Shown: positions 50,061 through 59,642 of the stretch, piece by piece
Layout of the letters: the number at the start of each line of letters is the position of its first letter
Position numbering within the stretch: position 1 is the first letter of the stretch
Assembly (NCBI GenBank): GCA_026709265.1
Contig: JAPOTI010000115.1
Span: 1 to 64,000 of the forward strand
Direction: 5' to 3'
DNA: 64,000 nucleotides
Source: Paracoccaceae bacterium
GTDB lineage: Bacteria; Pseudomonadota; Alphaproteobacteria; Rhodobacterales; Rhodobacteraceae
The notes under the pieces: generated by a model
Told to the model about the DNA's origin: nothing
Databases searched by the model: none
What the model saw: only the letters and a program-made list of their open reading frames with translations
Position numbers and translations under genes: made by a program

Positions 50061-51100
50061 ATTTCTTTTCCTCTCAAGCTTTCAGTCTTCTGCCCTTCAT
50101 GCGCATACAGCGCAGGCATTTCGGCACGCGCGATGTCAACGCGAGCCCCGGCTTTCAAAGACGCCATTCCCGCCTCCGCAACGCGTGTCGCACAGTATCC
50201 ATCCCAGGCATTGGCCGCAGACGAATCTGGATGCTCCGTCACGATGCTGTTCAACCATGCCCTGTTCTGCCGCCGGTAGGCCTCTGCAAAACGCGGCCGC
50301 CAATCCGCATCATAGGAGTGGGTTGAATGCAGTGCCAAGTCATAACTGGCATGTACGGGCGTGCTGAGACTGACCGATCCGCGCTCACCGACCAGTTCGC
50401 CGCGGACATCGTAACCATAGGCCGCATTGTTGTTGATCTCGATGTTTACGAGTTGGCCGTCAACAGTTTCCAGAACCATCATGACAGGTGCTATCGACTT
50501 CGTTTTCTGTCCTTGAAACGCGGTCATGGATACATATTCCGTGCCAAGAACAAAGCGGCATATGTCGAATTCATGCGGTGCTGAATTGGAGATGGCCATT
50601 TGACCCGTGAACCAATCCGGGGCTGCCATGTTTCGATGGAAATTGTGCATCATGACGGCCTTGCCGAGAGTTCCTTCGTCAAATGCAGCTTTCATTGCCA
50701 TATAGGATTGGTCAAATCGACGCATGAATCCTGTCTGGATCAGCCGAAGTCCGGCCTGCAATTCAGCCGCGATCACCTCAAGACATTCCTGGGAGGTCGG
50801 GGCAAGTGGTTTTTCACAGAGTGTCGGCTTGGACGCCGCAATCGCGGCAATGGCCAGGGGGGCATGTGTATCGTCCGGGCTCGCAATCAGCACGGCATCG
50901 ACGTCGCTGCGCGTAATGGTGGCCATGGCGTCGGTGGCAACGTCTGATGCTCCCAGCGCGTCGGCAACGCTGCGTGCACGATTTTCTCTTGCATCGCAGA
51001 CGACCTGCAAATGTGCGCCCGGGAGTTCCTCGGCTATGATCCGGGCATGATCGCGACCCATGATACCAGCCCCGATGATGGCGACTCGCACACTCATCAT
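50057..51100 (-). CDS. Gfo/Idh/MocA family oxidoreductase (inositol 2-dehydrogenase-like)
   Basis: VAIIGAGIMGRDHARII; CEKPLAPTSQECLEVI; FMRRFDQSYMAMKAAF. Confidence 0.92.
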   Translation of the reverse strand: MMSVRVAIIGAGIMGRDHARIIAEELPGAHLQVVCDARENRARSVADALGASDVATDAMATITRSDVDAVLIASPDDTHAPLAIAAIAASKPTLCEKPLAPTSQECLEVIAAELQAGLRLIQTGFMRRFDQSYMAMKAAFDEGTLGKAVMMHNFHRNMAAPDWFTGQMAISNSAPHEFDICRFVLGTEYVSMTAFQGQKTKSIAPVMMVLETVDGQLVNIEINNNAAYGYDVRGELVGERGSVSLSTPVHASYDLALHSTHSYDADWRPRFAEAYRRQNRAWLNSIVTEHPDSSAANAWDGYCATRVAEAGMASLKAGARVDIARAEMPALYAHEGQKTESLRGKEI

Positions 51101-51918
51101 TTACCCGCGGTCAACTTTGTGGTTGGACCGGGGGCCTGACCATCGTAACCGCCCCAGACAGACTGATCAAAATGAATCACCGATCCTGTCATCATCCCGG
51201 AATCTTCGGATGCCAGAAACAAGACGGCACGGGCGACTTCCGCCGGGTCGAGAAGTCGCCCAAAGGGAAGGTTTGCACAGGCCTTGGCCTCCCAGTCGGG
51301 ATCACCCGATTCCTTTAACTGCAAGGCCCGTTCGTGATCTGATGCCATCCAACCGATATCCAGTTGGTTGACATGAATACGGTTTCGCATCAGTGCATAG
51401 CCAGCGCTTCGGGTCAAGGTCGAGAGAGCAGCCTTCGATGCACAATATGGCGCGATAAACGGTTGGCCGGCACGCGATGAGGTCGAACCGATATTGATGA
51501 TCCGTCCTTCAATAGCCTCGCGTTCCATGAGTTTGACAGCATCTTGCATCAGGAAGAATGGCGCTCGCGTGTTGACAGCAAACATGGCGTCGAAAAGCTC
51601 AGATGTGGTATTCAAAAGGTTACCGCGATCGGTGAGGCCGGCAGCGTTCACCAAGATATCCACGCGTCCAAATCTTGCGTCTGCAGCCGGAATGACGGTG
51701 CGAACATCCTCGATCTCACCGAGATCGGCGGCAAACATCTCAACCACGACCCCGGTTTCACCGGTGATGGCTTGAGCCCGTTTCTGGCCTTTCTCCTTTC
51801 CCCGCCCGACAATCATGATGCCTTCTGCCCCTGCCCGGGAGAAGAGAAGCGCGATGGCAGCACCAAGCCCCTGCGTACCACCGGTGATGACGGCGACCTT
51901 GCCATCGATCCGATTCAT
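51097..51918 (-). CDS. Short-chain dehydrogenase/reductase
   Basis: VAVITGGTQGLGAAIALLFS; NAAG; YCASK; start trimmed from 52218. Confidence 0.93.
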   Translation of the reverse strand: MNRIDGKVAVITGGTQGLGAAIALLFSRAGAEGIMIVGRGKEKGQKRAQAITGETGVVVEMFAADLGEIEDVRTVIPAADARFGRVDILVNAAGLTDRGNLLNTTSELFDAMFAVNTRAPFFLMQDAVKLMEREAIEGRIINIGSTSSRAGQPFIAPYCASKAALSTLTRSAGYALMRNRIHVNQLDIGWMASDHERALQLKESGDPDWEAKACANLPFGRLLDPAEVARAVLFLASEDSGMMTGSVIHFDQSVWGGYDGQAPGPTTKLTAGK

Positions 51919-52391
51919 ACGGGTTTCTCTTGGCCGGCATCCGCTGACAGGTTCATGAAAGCGGTGTTCCTTGAAACGATGGGGGCGTAGCCAAATCGGG
52001 CTGTGGGCATGTGACCCAAACTCCGAGTCCTGGTCTCCTGCGGAAATTACCGGTGTCGAAAATGACCTTCTGGGTGCTCTCCGTCGCCTTGGCGGGAGAC
52101 GCCGGACTGGCGCGTGTGGCGTAGCAAGACATGTCGTCTGTTCCCGCAGTCGCTGAAATGGATCTTGGGCCAATCCTGGTGAACAAGCTGCACAAAAAAC
52201 GCATCGTTGCTTGGGCAAGCGACACGCAAAAGATCTTTGGCCCCATTATCCACCCCTCCCAGGGTGCCTCTTTGGGCACCCCTGAATAATTCGCCGACAA
52301 TGAAAGCATTTTACCGGTGGGTTTGCAATGCCACTTCTGCGAAGAACTGATCAACCTGTCGTTTGAGCGTGTCTGCCTTCCCAAAACGTGA

Positions 52392-53312
52392 TCAGTTGCT
52401 GTCGATTTTATGGATATCCAGGATCTCATAACCCGCTTCCAGAAGATGGTTTTGCATGGTCTGAAAGCCGATTCTGGCATATTCGAGGGGCGGTGCTTGT
52501 ACCGGATCCTGCTCAGCCTCGACCACAAACCATCCTTCATAACCATGATCAGCGAGGCATTTCACACATGGCAAGAAATCAAGATCGCCATCGCCCGGTA
52601 CCGTAAAGGCCCCCTTCAGGACGGCATCAAGAAAACTTTCGTGATTTCGATCCAGTTGATCCGTGACCGTGCGGCGAACATCTTTGGCATGAAAATGCGC
52701 GATTCGTCCCACATGTCGTTCAAGTGTCGGGAGAATGCGACCTCCTGCGAACGCGAGATGCCCGACATCAAACAGGAGATCTACCGCTTCGCCCGTCCAG
52801 TTCATGATACAGTCGATATCGCCTTCCGACTCGATGACTGTGCCCATGTGATGGTGCAAGGCAATGGGCATTCCTGATTCGGCACACCATTCGGCAAAGG
52901 ATGTCAGGTGACGACCGTAGATGCGCATCTGATCGTCATCGAGCCGCGGGCGCTCATGGAGCGGTGTTTTTCGTTTGTCCTGGATTGTTTCCGTCGTTTC
53001 ACCATAGACAAGGCAAGGGGCGTTGAGCTCTCTGAACATCGCCAATTGTGCCCATACCCGATCTTTTTCGGCCTCGAGGTCGTTGCCAAGAACGGTACCT
53101 GAGTACCATCCACCACAAATTGAGAGTTCATGCTCTGCAAGAATGGGCCCCAGTTCTTCAGCATTGTCAGGAAACTTGCCACCGGTCTCGATCCCCGAGA
53201 AGCCTGCAGCACGCGCTTCGCTGAGGCAGGCTTCCAGGGGCGTATTGCCTCCCAGTTCCGGCAAATCGTCATTCGTCCATGCGATGGGTGCAATGCCAAG
53301 ACGTGCGCGCAT
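52392..53312 (-). CDS. iolE: myo-inosose-2 dehydratase (sugar phosphate isomerase/epimerase fold)
   Basis: LGIAPIAWTNDDLPELGGNTPLEACLSEARAAGFSGIETGGKFP; LHHHMGTVIES; next to iolD. Confidence 0.92.
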   Translation of the reverse strand: MRARLGIAPIAWTNDDLPELGGNTPLEACLSEARAAGFSGIETGGKFPDNAEELGPILAEHELSICGGWYSGTVLGNDLEAEKDRVWAQLAMFRELNAPCLVYGETTETIQDKRKTPLHERPRLDDDQMRIYGRHLTSFAEWCAESGMPIALHHHMGTVIESEGDIDCIMNWTGEAVDLLFDVGHLAFAGGRILPTLERHVGRIAHFHAKDVRRTVTDQLDRNHESFLDAVLKGAFTVPGDGDLDFLPCVKCLADHGYEGWFVVEAEQDPVQAPPLEYARIGFQTMQNHLLEAGYEILDIHKIDSN

Positions 53313-53314
53313 CG

Positions 53315-55168
53315 TCAGACTCCAACCCGTTGACGCGCCCTGATACCTTCCTGTTCAGCGCGCGCCGCCTGCACCTCTTTCCGTTCGCTGACCTCGGGCA
53401 CCCCGAGATCCCAGGAGGCATCACCCGGGGTCCATTGATAAGCATCCGTGACTATAGAAATGACTGTGGTACGGTCGTTTTCCAACGCCCACTGCAGAGC
53501 GGACTCAAGATCTGCAATCGACTCGACGGTGCGACTCAGAGCTCCCTGCGCTTCGGCATGTTGAGCAAAATCCACGGCAAATGGTTCCTTGACGCGACAA
53601 TCGGCGATCAGATTATTGAATGATTCGCCACCTTTGCCATTCTGCAGCCTGTTGATGACGGCGAATCCACCGTTATCACACACGATGACAATCATCTTGT
53701 GGCCGCTGAGCACCGAAGAATAGATATCAGAGTTCATCATCAGGTATGAACCATCGCCGACAAGCACGATCGGCGGCGAATCTTTTGCCGCGGCCATTGC
53801 TGCACCCCAACCACCGGCGATCTCGTATCCCATGCAGGAAAACCCGAATTCGCAGTCAAAACTGTCGGGATTCTTGACTCGCCAGCCCTTGGTGACTTCT
53901 CCGGGAAGCCCGCCCGCAGCCGTGATCATGCGGCAATTGTCAGGTGCCCATCGATTCACCGCACCGACCACCTGGGCGTAAGTCGGCACGGGTGTGTTGG
54001 TTGGTTTTTGTAAACCATCCAGCAATTTGTTCCAGGCGGCAAATTCGCTTTGGCCACGCGCCAGCCAGCTGGGATCAGCAACCCAGTCCCCAAGCTGTGC
54101 GTCCAGCTCGACGAGTGATTCACGTGCATCACCAACTACAGCAAGTGATCGGTGTTTTGCGGCGTCCCAGCGCGCGGTATTGATGGAGATAAACGCGGCA
54201 TCATGTGCGAAAGCCGTCCATGATCCGGTGGTGAAGTCCTGCAGTCTCGTACCCACTGCAAGGATGACATCAGCATCCTGCGCGTGGCGATTCGCCGATT
54301 CAGACCCAATCACGCCAATGGGACCGATATGTGCAGGATGCTGGTGGGTGACGGTGCCCTTGCCGGAAATGGTCTCGGTCAGGGGAATGTTTCTCGCACG
54401 TGCAAAGTCGGCAAGCGTTGTTTCGGCGAGTGAATAATGAACGCCACCGCCAGCGATAATGAGCGGTCGCGCCGCCTGCCTGAGCTGTTCTGCAGCCCGC
54501 CTGACGCTGGCGGCGTCGGGGCGCGGGCGCTGTAGCGAATGACGGGTTCGCTCGAAGAATTTCAGCGGGTAATCATAAGCGATTTCCTGTGTGTCCTGGC
54601 ACAGGCCGATGAAAGCTGGACCACATGTCGCAGGATCAAGCATGGTGCCGACCGCTTGCGGTAGTGACGAGATGATTTGTTCCGGGTGGGTGATTCGATC
54701 CCAGTAGCGGGAGACTGCACGGAAACTGTCATTGACGGTGGTGCCCGGATTGTCAAAATGTTCAACCTGCTGCAAGACAGGATCGGGTCTTCGATTGGCA
54801 AATGTATCACCAGCCAGAATCAAGAGTGGCAAACGGTTGGAATGAGCGACCCCGGCCGCAGTGACCATATTGGTTGCACCCGGACCAATGGAACTCGTTG
54901 CCACCATGATCTGCTGTCGTTTTCTGGCCTTGGCAAAGGCAATCCCTGCCAGCGCCATTGATTGTTCATTCTGACCGCGCCAGACGGGAAGTTGATCCTG
55001 GTGTTTCCACAACGCTTCTGCCAGGCAGGTGACATTGCCATGGCCGAAGATTCCGAACAGTCCGGCGAACAGGGGTAAGTCCTGTCCATCTTCCAGTTCG
55101 ACCCGCTGGCTGCACAGAAACCTGACCAGCGCCTGTGCCATCGTCAGGCGTACGGTATTCGGACTCAT
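53315..55168 (-). CDS. iolD: 3D-(3,5/4)-trihydroxycyclohexane-1,2-dione acylhydrolase (ThDP-dependent)
   Basis: LTMAQALVRFLCSQRVELEDGQDLPLFAGLFGIFGHGNVTCLAEAL; QNEQSMALAGIAFAKA; VLVGDGSYLMMNSDIY. Confidence 0.95.
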   Translation of the reverse strand: MSPNTVRLTMAQALVRFLCSQRVELEDGQDLPLFAGLFGIFGHGNVTCLAEALWKHQDQLPVWRGQNEQSMALAGIAFAKARKRQQIMVATSSIGPGATNMVTAAGVAHSNRLPLLILAGDTFANRRPDPVLQQVEHFDNPGTTVNDSFRAVSRYWDRITHPEQIISSLPQAVGTMLDPATCGPAFIGLCQDTQEIAYDYPLKFFERTRHSLQRPRPDAASVRRAAEQLRQAARPLIIAGGGVHYSLAETTLADFARARNIPLTETISGKGTVTHQHPAHIGPIGVIGSESANRHAQDADVILAVGTRLQDFTTGSWTAFAHDAAFISINTARWDAAKHRSLAVVGDARESLVELDAQLGDWVADPSWLARGQSEFAAWNKLLDGLQKPTNTPVPTYAQVVGAVNRWAPDNCRMITAAGGLPGEVTKGWRVKNPDSFDCEFGFSCMGYEIAGGWGAAMAAAKDSPPIVLVGDGSYLMMNSDIYSSVLSGHKMIVIVCDNGGFAVINRLQNGKGGESFNNLIADCRVKEPFAVDFAQHAEAQGALSRTVESIADLESALQWALENDRTTVISIVTDAYQWTPGDASWDLGVPEVSERKEVQAARAEQEGIRARQRVGV

Positions 55169-55228
55169 TTTTTCCTCCCGTTTGCAAAATCAAAATTTGC
55201 CTTTATTGGCGAAGGGATATTGGTGCAA

Positions 55229-55251
55229 TGCGGATCCCATGATCATCCGCA
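55229..55251. promoter_or_regulatory. Inverted repeat in the iolD / HpcH-HpaI aldolase divergent promoter region
   Basis: TGCGGAT-CCCATGATC-ATCCGCA, 7-bp perfect arms; also GCAAA-N7-TTTGC nearby (about 55182-55198). Confidence 0.45.
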
Positions 55252-55272
55252 ACTGAGAGAACGGAGTAGAGA

Positions 55273-56094
55273 ATGATTTCAAACCCCATCAGAGAGCTGA
55301 AAGCGCAAGGCAAACCAGTCGTCAATGGCTGGCTCACAATGGGAAGTTCTTTCGCTGCCGAGATCCAGGCGGAGCTGGGCTTTGACAGTTTGACAGCTGA
55401 CATGCAGCATGGGCTTCTGGATTATCGTGACGCGTTGGCAATATTCAGTACATTGCGTGCGAGTGGCGTGGCACCGCTGTCCCGTGTTCCATGGTTGGAA
55501 CCTGGAATCATCATGAAGACACTGGATGCGGGTGCCTTGGGAATCATTTGCCCGATGATCAATAATCGTGAGCAGGCAGAGACCCTTGTTTCCTATAGCC
55601 ACTATCCGCCACAGGGAAGCCGCAGTTTTGGCCCGATACGCGCGTCAGTTTCTGTCGGTTCAGACTATGTCGAAAAAGCCAATGATACGATCGTCTGTCT
55701 GGCGATGGTGGAAACAGCGGAAGCCTATGAAAAGCGGGACGAGATCGTTTCCACTCCCGGTCTTGACGGGATTTATATTGGCCCCTCCGATCTTGCGCTT
55801 GGACTCCATGACGGGCGCATGGGGGTTGGTTTTGACCGCAGGGAAAAGGAAATACTGGACCCCATTAAACGTATCCTCGAGTCAGCCAAACGCCATCATG
55901 TCATTGCCGGTATTCATTGCGGCTCGGCCGAATATGCTGCCGATGCCATTGGATGGGGTTTCGACCTTGTCACTTTGTCAAGCGATGCCCGGTTGCTGGT
56001 TGAGGCCGCCACGGCAAGATTGGCAAAAATCCGTTCGCTTCTCGGGGATGAAGACTCAAGCCCTGATGGCGCATCTGGCGCGGGAGGCTATTGA
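55273..56094 (+). CDS. HpcH/HpaI family aldolase
   Basis: GWLTMGSSFAAEIQAELGFDSLTADMQHGLLDYRDAL; GIICPMINNREQAE; GPSDLALGL. Confidence 0.92.
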   Translation: MISNPIRELKAQGKPVVNGWLTMGSSFAAEIQAELGFDSLTADMQHGLLDYRDALAIFSTLRASGVAPLSRVPWLEPGIIMKTLDAGALGIICPMINNREQAETLVSYSHYPPQGSRSFGPIRASVSVGSDYVEKANDTIVCLAMVETAEAYEKRDEIVSTPGLDGIYIGPSDLALGLHDGRMGVGFDRREKEILDPIKRILESAKRHHVIAGIHCGSAEYAADAIGWGFDLVTLSSDARLLVEAATARLAKIRSLLGDEDSSPDGASGAGGY

Positions 56095-56180
56095 CCTGAC
56101 TGTGACCGGTTTGAGATTCAGGCTGTGGCGCGTCGATTCGACCGGGAGTTCGATCACTCCGGATTGAGCGAAATTGCCTC

Positions 56181-56648
56181 ATGAGTCATCAGGACCAGTA
56201 TATTGACGGGACTGCGGTCGCAGTCGCGGGTGCTGCCGTCTTGATCATGGGCACATCGGGGAGCGGCAAATCGACACTTGCCCTTGACCTGATGTCACGC
56301 GGTGCGGAGCTCGTATCAGATGACAAGGTGCTGGCCCGGCGCATCGGGGAACAGGTTGTGTTGTCGGCGCCACAAACCATTGCTGGAATGATCGAGGCAC
56401 GCGGTGTTGGTCTCCTTGCCGTGAGATATTGTGAGGCGCGACTCAAACTGATTGTCGATCTGGACGCTGAAGAAACTGCGCGGCTGCCACAACAGACAGA
56501 GTCGATATGCGGTGTGACGTTTCCGCTGATTCGGGCGCGCGGCCGGCACCGTATCGCGGGGACTGTCATGGTGACTTTGTGTAATGACTTTCATCCTGAG
56601 ACGATGTCGATTCACCAGCCAGCCAGGGACAAAGACAGAAACAGGTGA
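56181..56648 (+). CDS. hprK: HPr kinase/phosphorylase (short alphaproteobacterial type)
   Basis: VLIMGTSGSGKSTLALDLMSRGAELVSDDKVLARR; IEARGVGLLAV. Confidence 0.9.
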   Translation: MSHQDQYIDGTAVAVAGAAVLIMGTSGSGKSTLALDLMSRGAELVSDDKVLARRIGEQVVLSAPQTIAGMIEARGVGLLAVRYCEARLKLIVDLDAEETARLPQQTESICGVTFPLIRARGRHRIAGTVMVTLCNDFHPETMSIHQPARDKDRNR

Positions 56649-56832
56649 GGCGTGGGGCAACAGATGACCCTCTGGCCAGAATTCAGCCGTCTCATCGCTT
56701 CGCTGTCAAAATATAAACCCCTGTGTTGCAACACAATTTATGACTGATGAGTAGCGCACGCCTCCTCAAACGGTCGTGCTCGTTCTTCTTCAAGACAACG
56801 CAACCGTCCTCTATTGGATATCAGTCGTGAGC

Positions 56833-57849
56833 CTATCCGCCCCAAGTGTCTGACAATCGGAAGCCTGCGGGGAAGGGGTCACTTGGGTCCAAACCGAGCT
56901 GACTGAATCCATAGATCCAGCACTGACCTGACACGCGGTTTCGGGTCGCTTCATATGTCCCCACATTGGTGATGCCCAAAAGTTCCGTGGTAAACTCGCC
57001 TCCGATAATGGAGCGCGACACGGCTATGTCTCCAGGCGTGGCCAGCCCCGCCGCGTAGCGCACGGCCATGTTGGCGTTCGATCCCGTGCCGCAGGGTGAT
57101 CTGTCGACTCGCCCCGGACGCAGGGTTGTGCAGGTCCGTATCGCGCCATCCGGTTCGGTTGACCGGAACATGACATAGGCCAACCCGTTCAGGGCTGGAG
57201 TGATTGGGTGCTGCGCCTCTTCGGTTTGGGCGATCATGTTGCGCAGGGTGATACCACGCGTGGCAAGATCACGCGCGTTGTCGGGAGTGATCGACAACCC
57301 GATTTGATCCACATCCACCAGCGTATAGAAGACACCGCCGAAACACAGGTCGTAGCGGATCGTCCCCCAGTCTGGTGTCTCGATTGCACCGTCTTTTTTG
57401 GTAACAAAAGATGGCGGCATATCTAGTGACACCCCTGTCACCTTGCCATCCACGCAACTGGCCTGTGCCTGCACCAGGCCGGCTGCCGTGTCCAGCGTCA
57501 CGATGGTCTCGGGCTCAGTCATCGGGATCGCCCCGGTTTCAAGCAAAGCGGTCACCGCACACATTGCATTTGAGCCTGACATGGCATGGGCTTGATCCGG
57601 TTGCAGGACAATGAACCCAACGTCAGCTGCCGGATCGCAGGCGGGCACCAGCAAACAGAAAGACCCCGCCGGGGTCGAACGCGGTTCTGAGCACAACAGT
57701 TGGCGTAAACTGTCATCGACTGTGTTCAGATGATCGAGCTTGTTGGCCATGGTCGCTCCGGGAATGTCCAGCACTCCACCGGTCACGACCCGGCCGATTT
57801 CGCCAGCGCAATGCACATCGACCGTTTGCAGAGTTCTGGACCAGCGCAT
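56833..57849 (-). CDS. Proline racemase family protein with Ser at the first catalytic position (hydroxyproline epimerase / 3-hydroxyproline dehydratase-like)
   Basis: TVDVHCAGEIGRVVTGG; AMSGSNAMCAVTALLETG (Ser replaces the first catalytic Cys); DRSPCGTGSNANMAV (second Cys retained). Confidence 0.88.
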   Translation of the reverse strand: MRWSRTLQTVDVHCAGEIGRVVTGGVLDIPGATMANKLDHLNTVDDSLRQLLCSEPRSTPAGSFCLLVPACDPAADVGFIVLQPDQAHAMSGSNAMCAVTALLETGAIPMTEPETIVTLDTAAGLVQAQASCVDGKVTGVSLDMPPSFVTKKDGAIETPDWGTIRYDLCFGGVFYTLVDVDQIGLSITPDNARDLATRGITLRNMIAQTEEAQHPITPALNGLAYVMFRSTEPDGAIRTCTTLRPGRVDRSPCGTGSNANMAVRYAAGLATPGDIAVSRSIIGGEFTTELLGITNVGTYEATRNRVSGQCWIYGFSQLGLDPSDPFPAGFRLSDTWGG

Positions 57850-57868
57850 GGTATCGTCCTTTCCGTTT

Positions 57869-58627
57869 CTAGGTCACAGCCTGAGCACCAGTGATTTCCA
57901 CCACAGAGCCACAGAGGTATTTTGCCTCGTCCGAGGCCAGGAACGCGATGAGGGCGGCAATCTCATCAGGCTCGCCAATCCGGCCAAACGGCACCAGCAC
58001 GTTTAGATCTTCGAGACAACGGCCCGACCTCGCCAGATTGCTTTCCAGCATTGGCGTTCGAACCTCGCCCGGTGCCACGCCATTCACGCGAATGTTGTCA
58101 GGCGCATAATCGCGGGCAAGGTTCTGGGTGAAGGCGACAACGGCCGCCTTGGTGGTGTTGTATGCGATATGACCGGGCGCCGGATACATCCCCCATTGCG
58201 ACGCTGTGTTGACGATGGCCCCACCGCCCTGGTCCTGCATCACAGGGATGACCGCCTGACACATATGGAACAGCGCATCGACATTAACGGCGAAGGATTG
58301 TCGCCAATCCTCGACAGACAGTTCCATTAGCGCACCTCGCCGCATCAGCCCGGCATTGTTACACAACACATCTATCTTGGACCCTGTGCTGGTCCAATCC
58401 CGGACGAAGTCCTGGATTTCCGCGGGATCGGTCAGGTCAAACGCGTGGGCTTTTGCCTGGCCTCCGGCGGCATGTATGTTCCCCGCGACCGTTTTCGCTC
58501 CTGCAAAATCTGCGTCTGTGACACAGACCAAAGCGCCTTCGGACGCAAAGCGTTGGCAGATCGCGCTGCCGATACCACCTGCCCCGCCGGTGACCACAAC
58601 GGATTTTCCCATAAATCGCAATATCAT
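57869..58627 (-). CDS. Short-chain dehydrogenase/reductase
   Basis: VVVTGGAGGIGSAICQRFA; NNAGLMRRG; YNTTKAAV; 4-nt overlap with the upstream SDR. Confidence 0.92.
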   Translation of the reverse strand: MILRFMGKSVVVTGGAGGIGSAICQRFASEGALVCVTDADFAGAKTVAGNIHAAGGQAKAHAFDLTDPAEIQDFVRDWTSTGSKIDVLCNNAGLMRRGALMELSVEDWRQSFAVNVDALFHMCQAVIPVMQDQGGGAIVNTASQWGMYPAPGHIAYNTTKAAVVAFTQNLARDYAPDNIRVNGVAPGEVRTPMLESNLARSGRCLEDLNVLVPFGRIGEPDEIAALIAFLASDEAKYLCGSVVEITGAQAVT

Positions 58628-59385
58628 GACCTCATCTGACTTGCGCCGTTTACATCCAGAATAGCCCCAGTGAGCGACACCTGCGACGGCTGCAATACGA
58701 ACGCTACAAGTTCGGCCAGTTCTTCCGGTTCGGCCATTTGGCCCACCGGGATGCCCGAAAGGGCTGCCGCTTCGCCATGTTTGTGAATGTAATCGTCGGA
58801 CATCTCGGTACGCACCCAACCCGGCGCAATAGCTACAGCCGTGATTCCATCAGCGCCAAAACCGCGTGCGACACTTTGTGTCAGGTTGATCAGGGCCGCT
58901 TTGGTTGCACCATAAGACATCGCCTCGGTACGGTAACCGCCCTGCCCCGCGCGCGAGGCCATGTTGATGATCCGCCCGCCGCCTTGCGCCCGAAAATGCC
59001 GGATCGCTGCGCGGCTCAGATCGGCGGCAGCCATCAAGTTGACCTGAAGATCACCCTGCCAGGCGCGATGCCAAGCATCCAAAGGATCATCTACGGATGA
59101 AGCTGTGAGAATGCCGGCATTGTTGATCAACGCGTGAATACGGCCCGCTTGGGCCTCAGCGGCTTCCCACAACGCGTTTGGCCCCAGTGGATCGGACAGA
59201 TCGGCTGAAAGCGCAATAGCCCCTTGCCCGATCTGCGCCGCCAGCGCTTCGGCATGGATGGCGTTGCTGTGATAGTGCAGCAAAACACGCGCACCTGCGG
59301 TCGCCAATTCGCGGGCAACGGCCTGACCAATGGATCCCGTGGCCCCTGTCAACAGGACGGATGTACCTTGCAGAGGACGGGTCAT
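58624..59385 (-). CDS. Short-chain dehydrogenase/reductase
   Basis: VLLTGATGSIGQAVARELA; INNAGIL; YGATKAAL. Confidence 0.92.
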   Translation of the reverse strand: MTRPLQGTSVLLTGATGSIGQAVARELATAGARVLLHYHSNAIHAEALAAQIGQGAIALSADLSDPLGPNALWEAAEAQAGRIHALINNAGILTASSVDDPLDAWHRAWQGDLQVNLMAAADLSRAAIRHFRAQGGGRIINMASRAGQGGYRTEAMSYGATKAALINLTQSVARGFGADGITAVAIAPGWVRTEMSDDYIHKHGEAAALSGIPVGQMAEPEELAELVAFVLQPSQVSLTGAILDVNGASQMRS

Positions 59386-59504
59386 TCCACATCTCCCCCG
59401 AACGCTTTGCGAGCATCGCTCAGCCGCTCCATAACACTGTCCAGACCTGCCATCAAAGCCTCGGGATCACCGGCGTTTGCAAAGGGAGTTGACAGAGCCT
59501 CCAT
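59382..59504 (-). pseudogene. 3' remnant of an upstream operon gene, or a 40-aa ORF (MEALSTPFANAGDPEALMAGLDSVMERLSDARKAFGGDVE)
   Basis: Stop codon overlaps the SDR start (ATGA coupling); frame closed upstream by TAG, next to an IS remnant. Confidence 0.45.
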
Positions 59505-59642
59505 GAGTTCAGAAGAATTGGTATTCTACAATGAATTTTGCCAGATATTTCATTGGGGCTTCAAACGCTTGGATATCATTGGGTCCTCTGATTCCTGCCA
59601 ACTCAAGTGTGTCATCTCCCTTGCAAAGATCTCGGTAACTGC

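Noticed and set aside
51953-52546. 197-aa ORF between the SDR and iolE
   Set aside because: Overlaps the 3' end of iolE, composition not protein-like; kept only as an unexplained gap.
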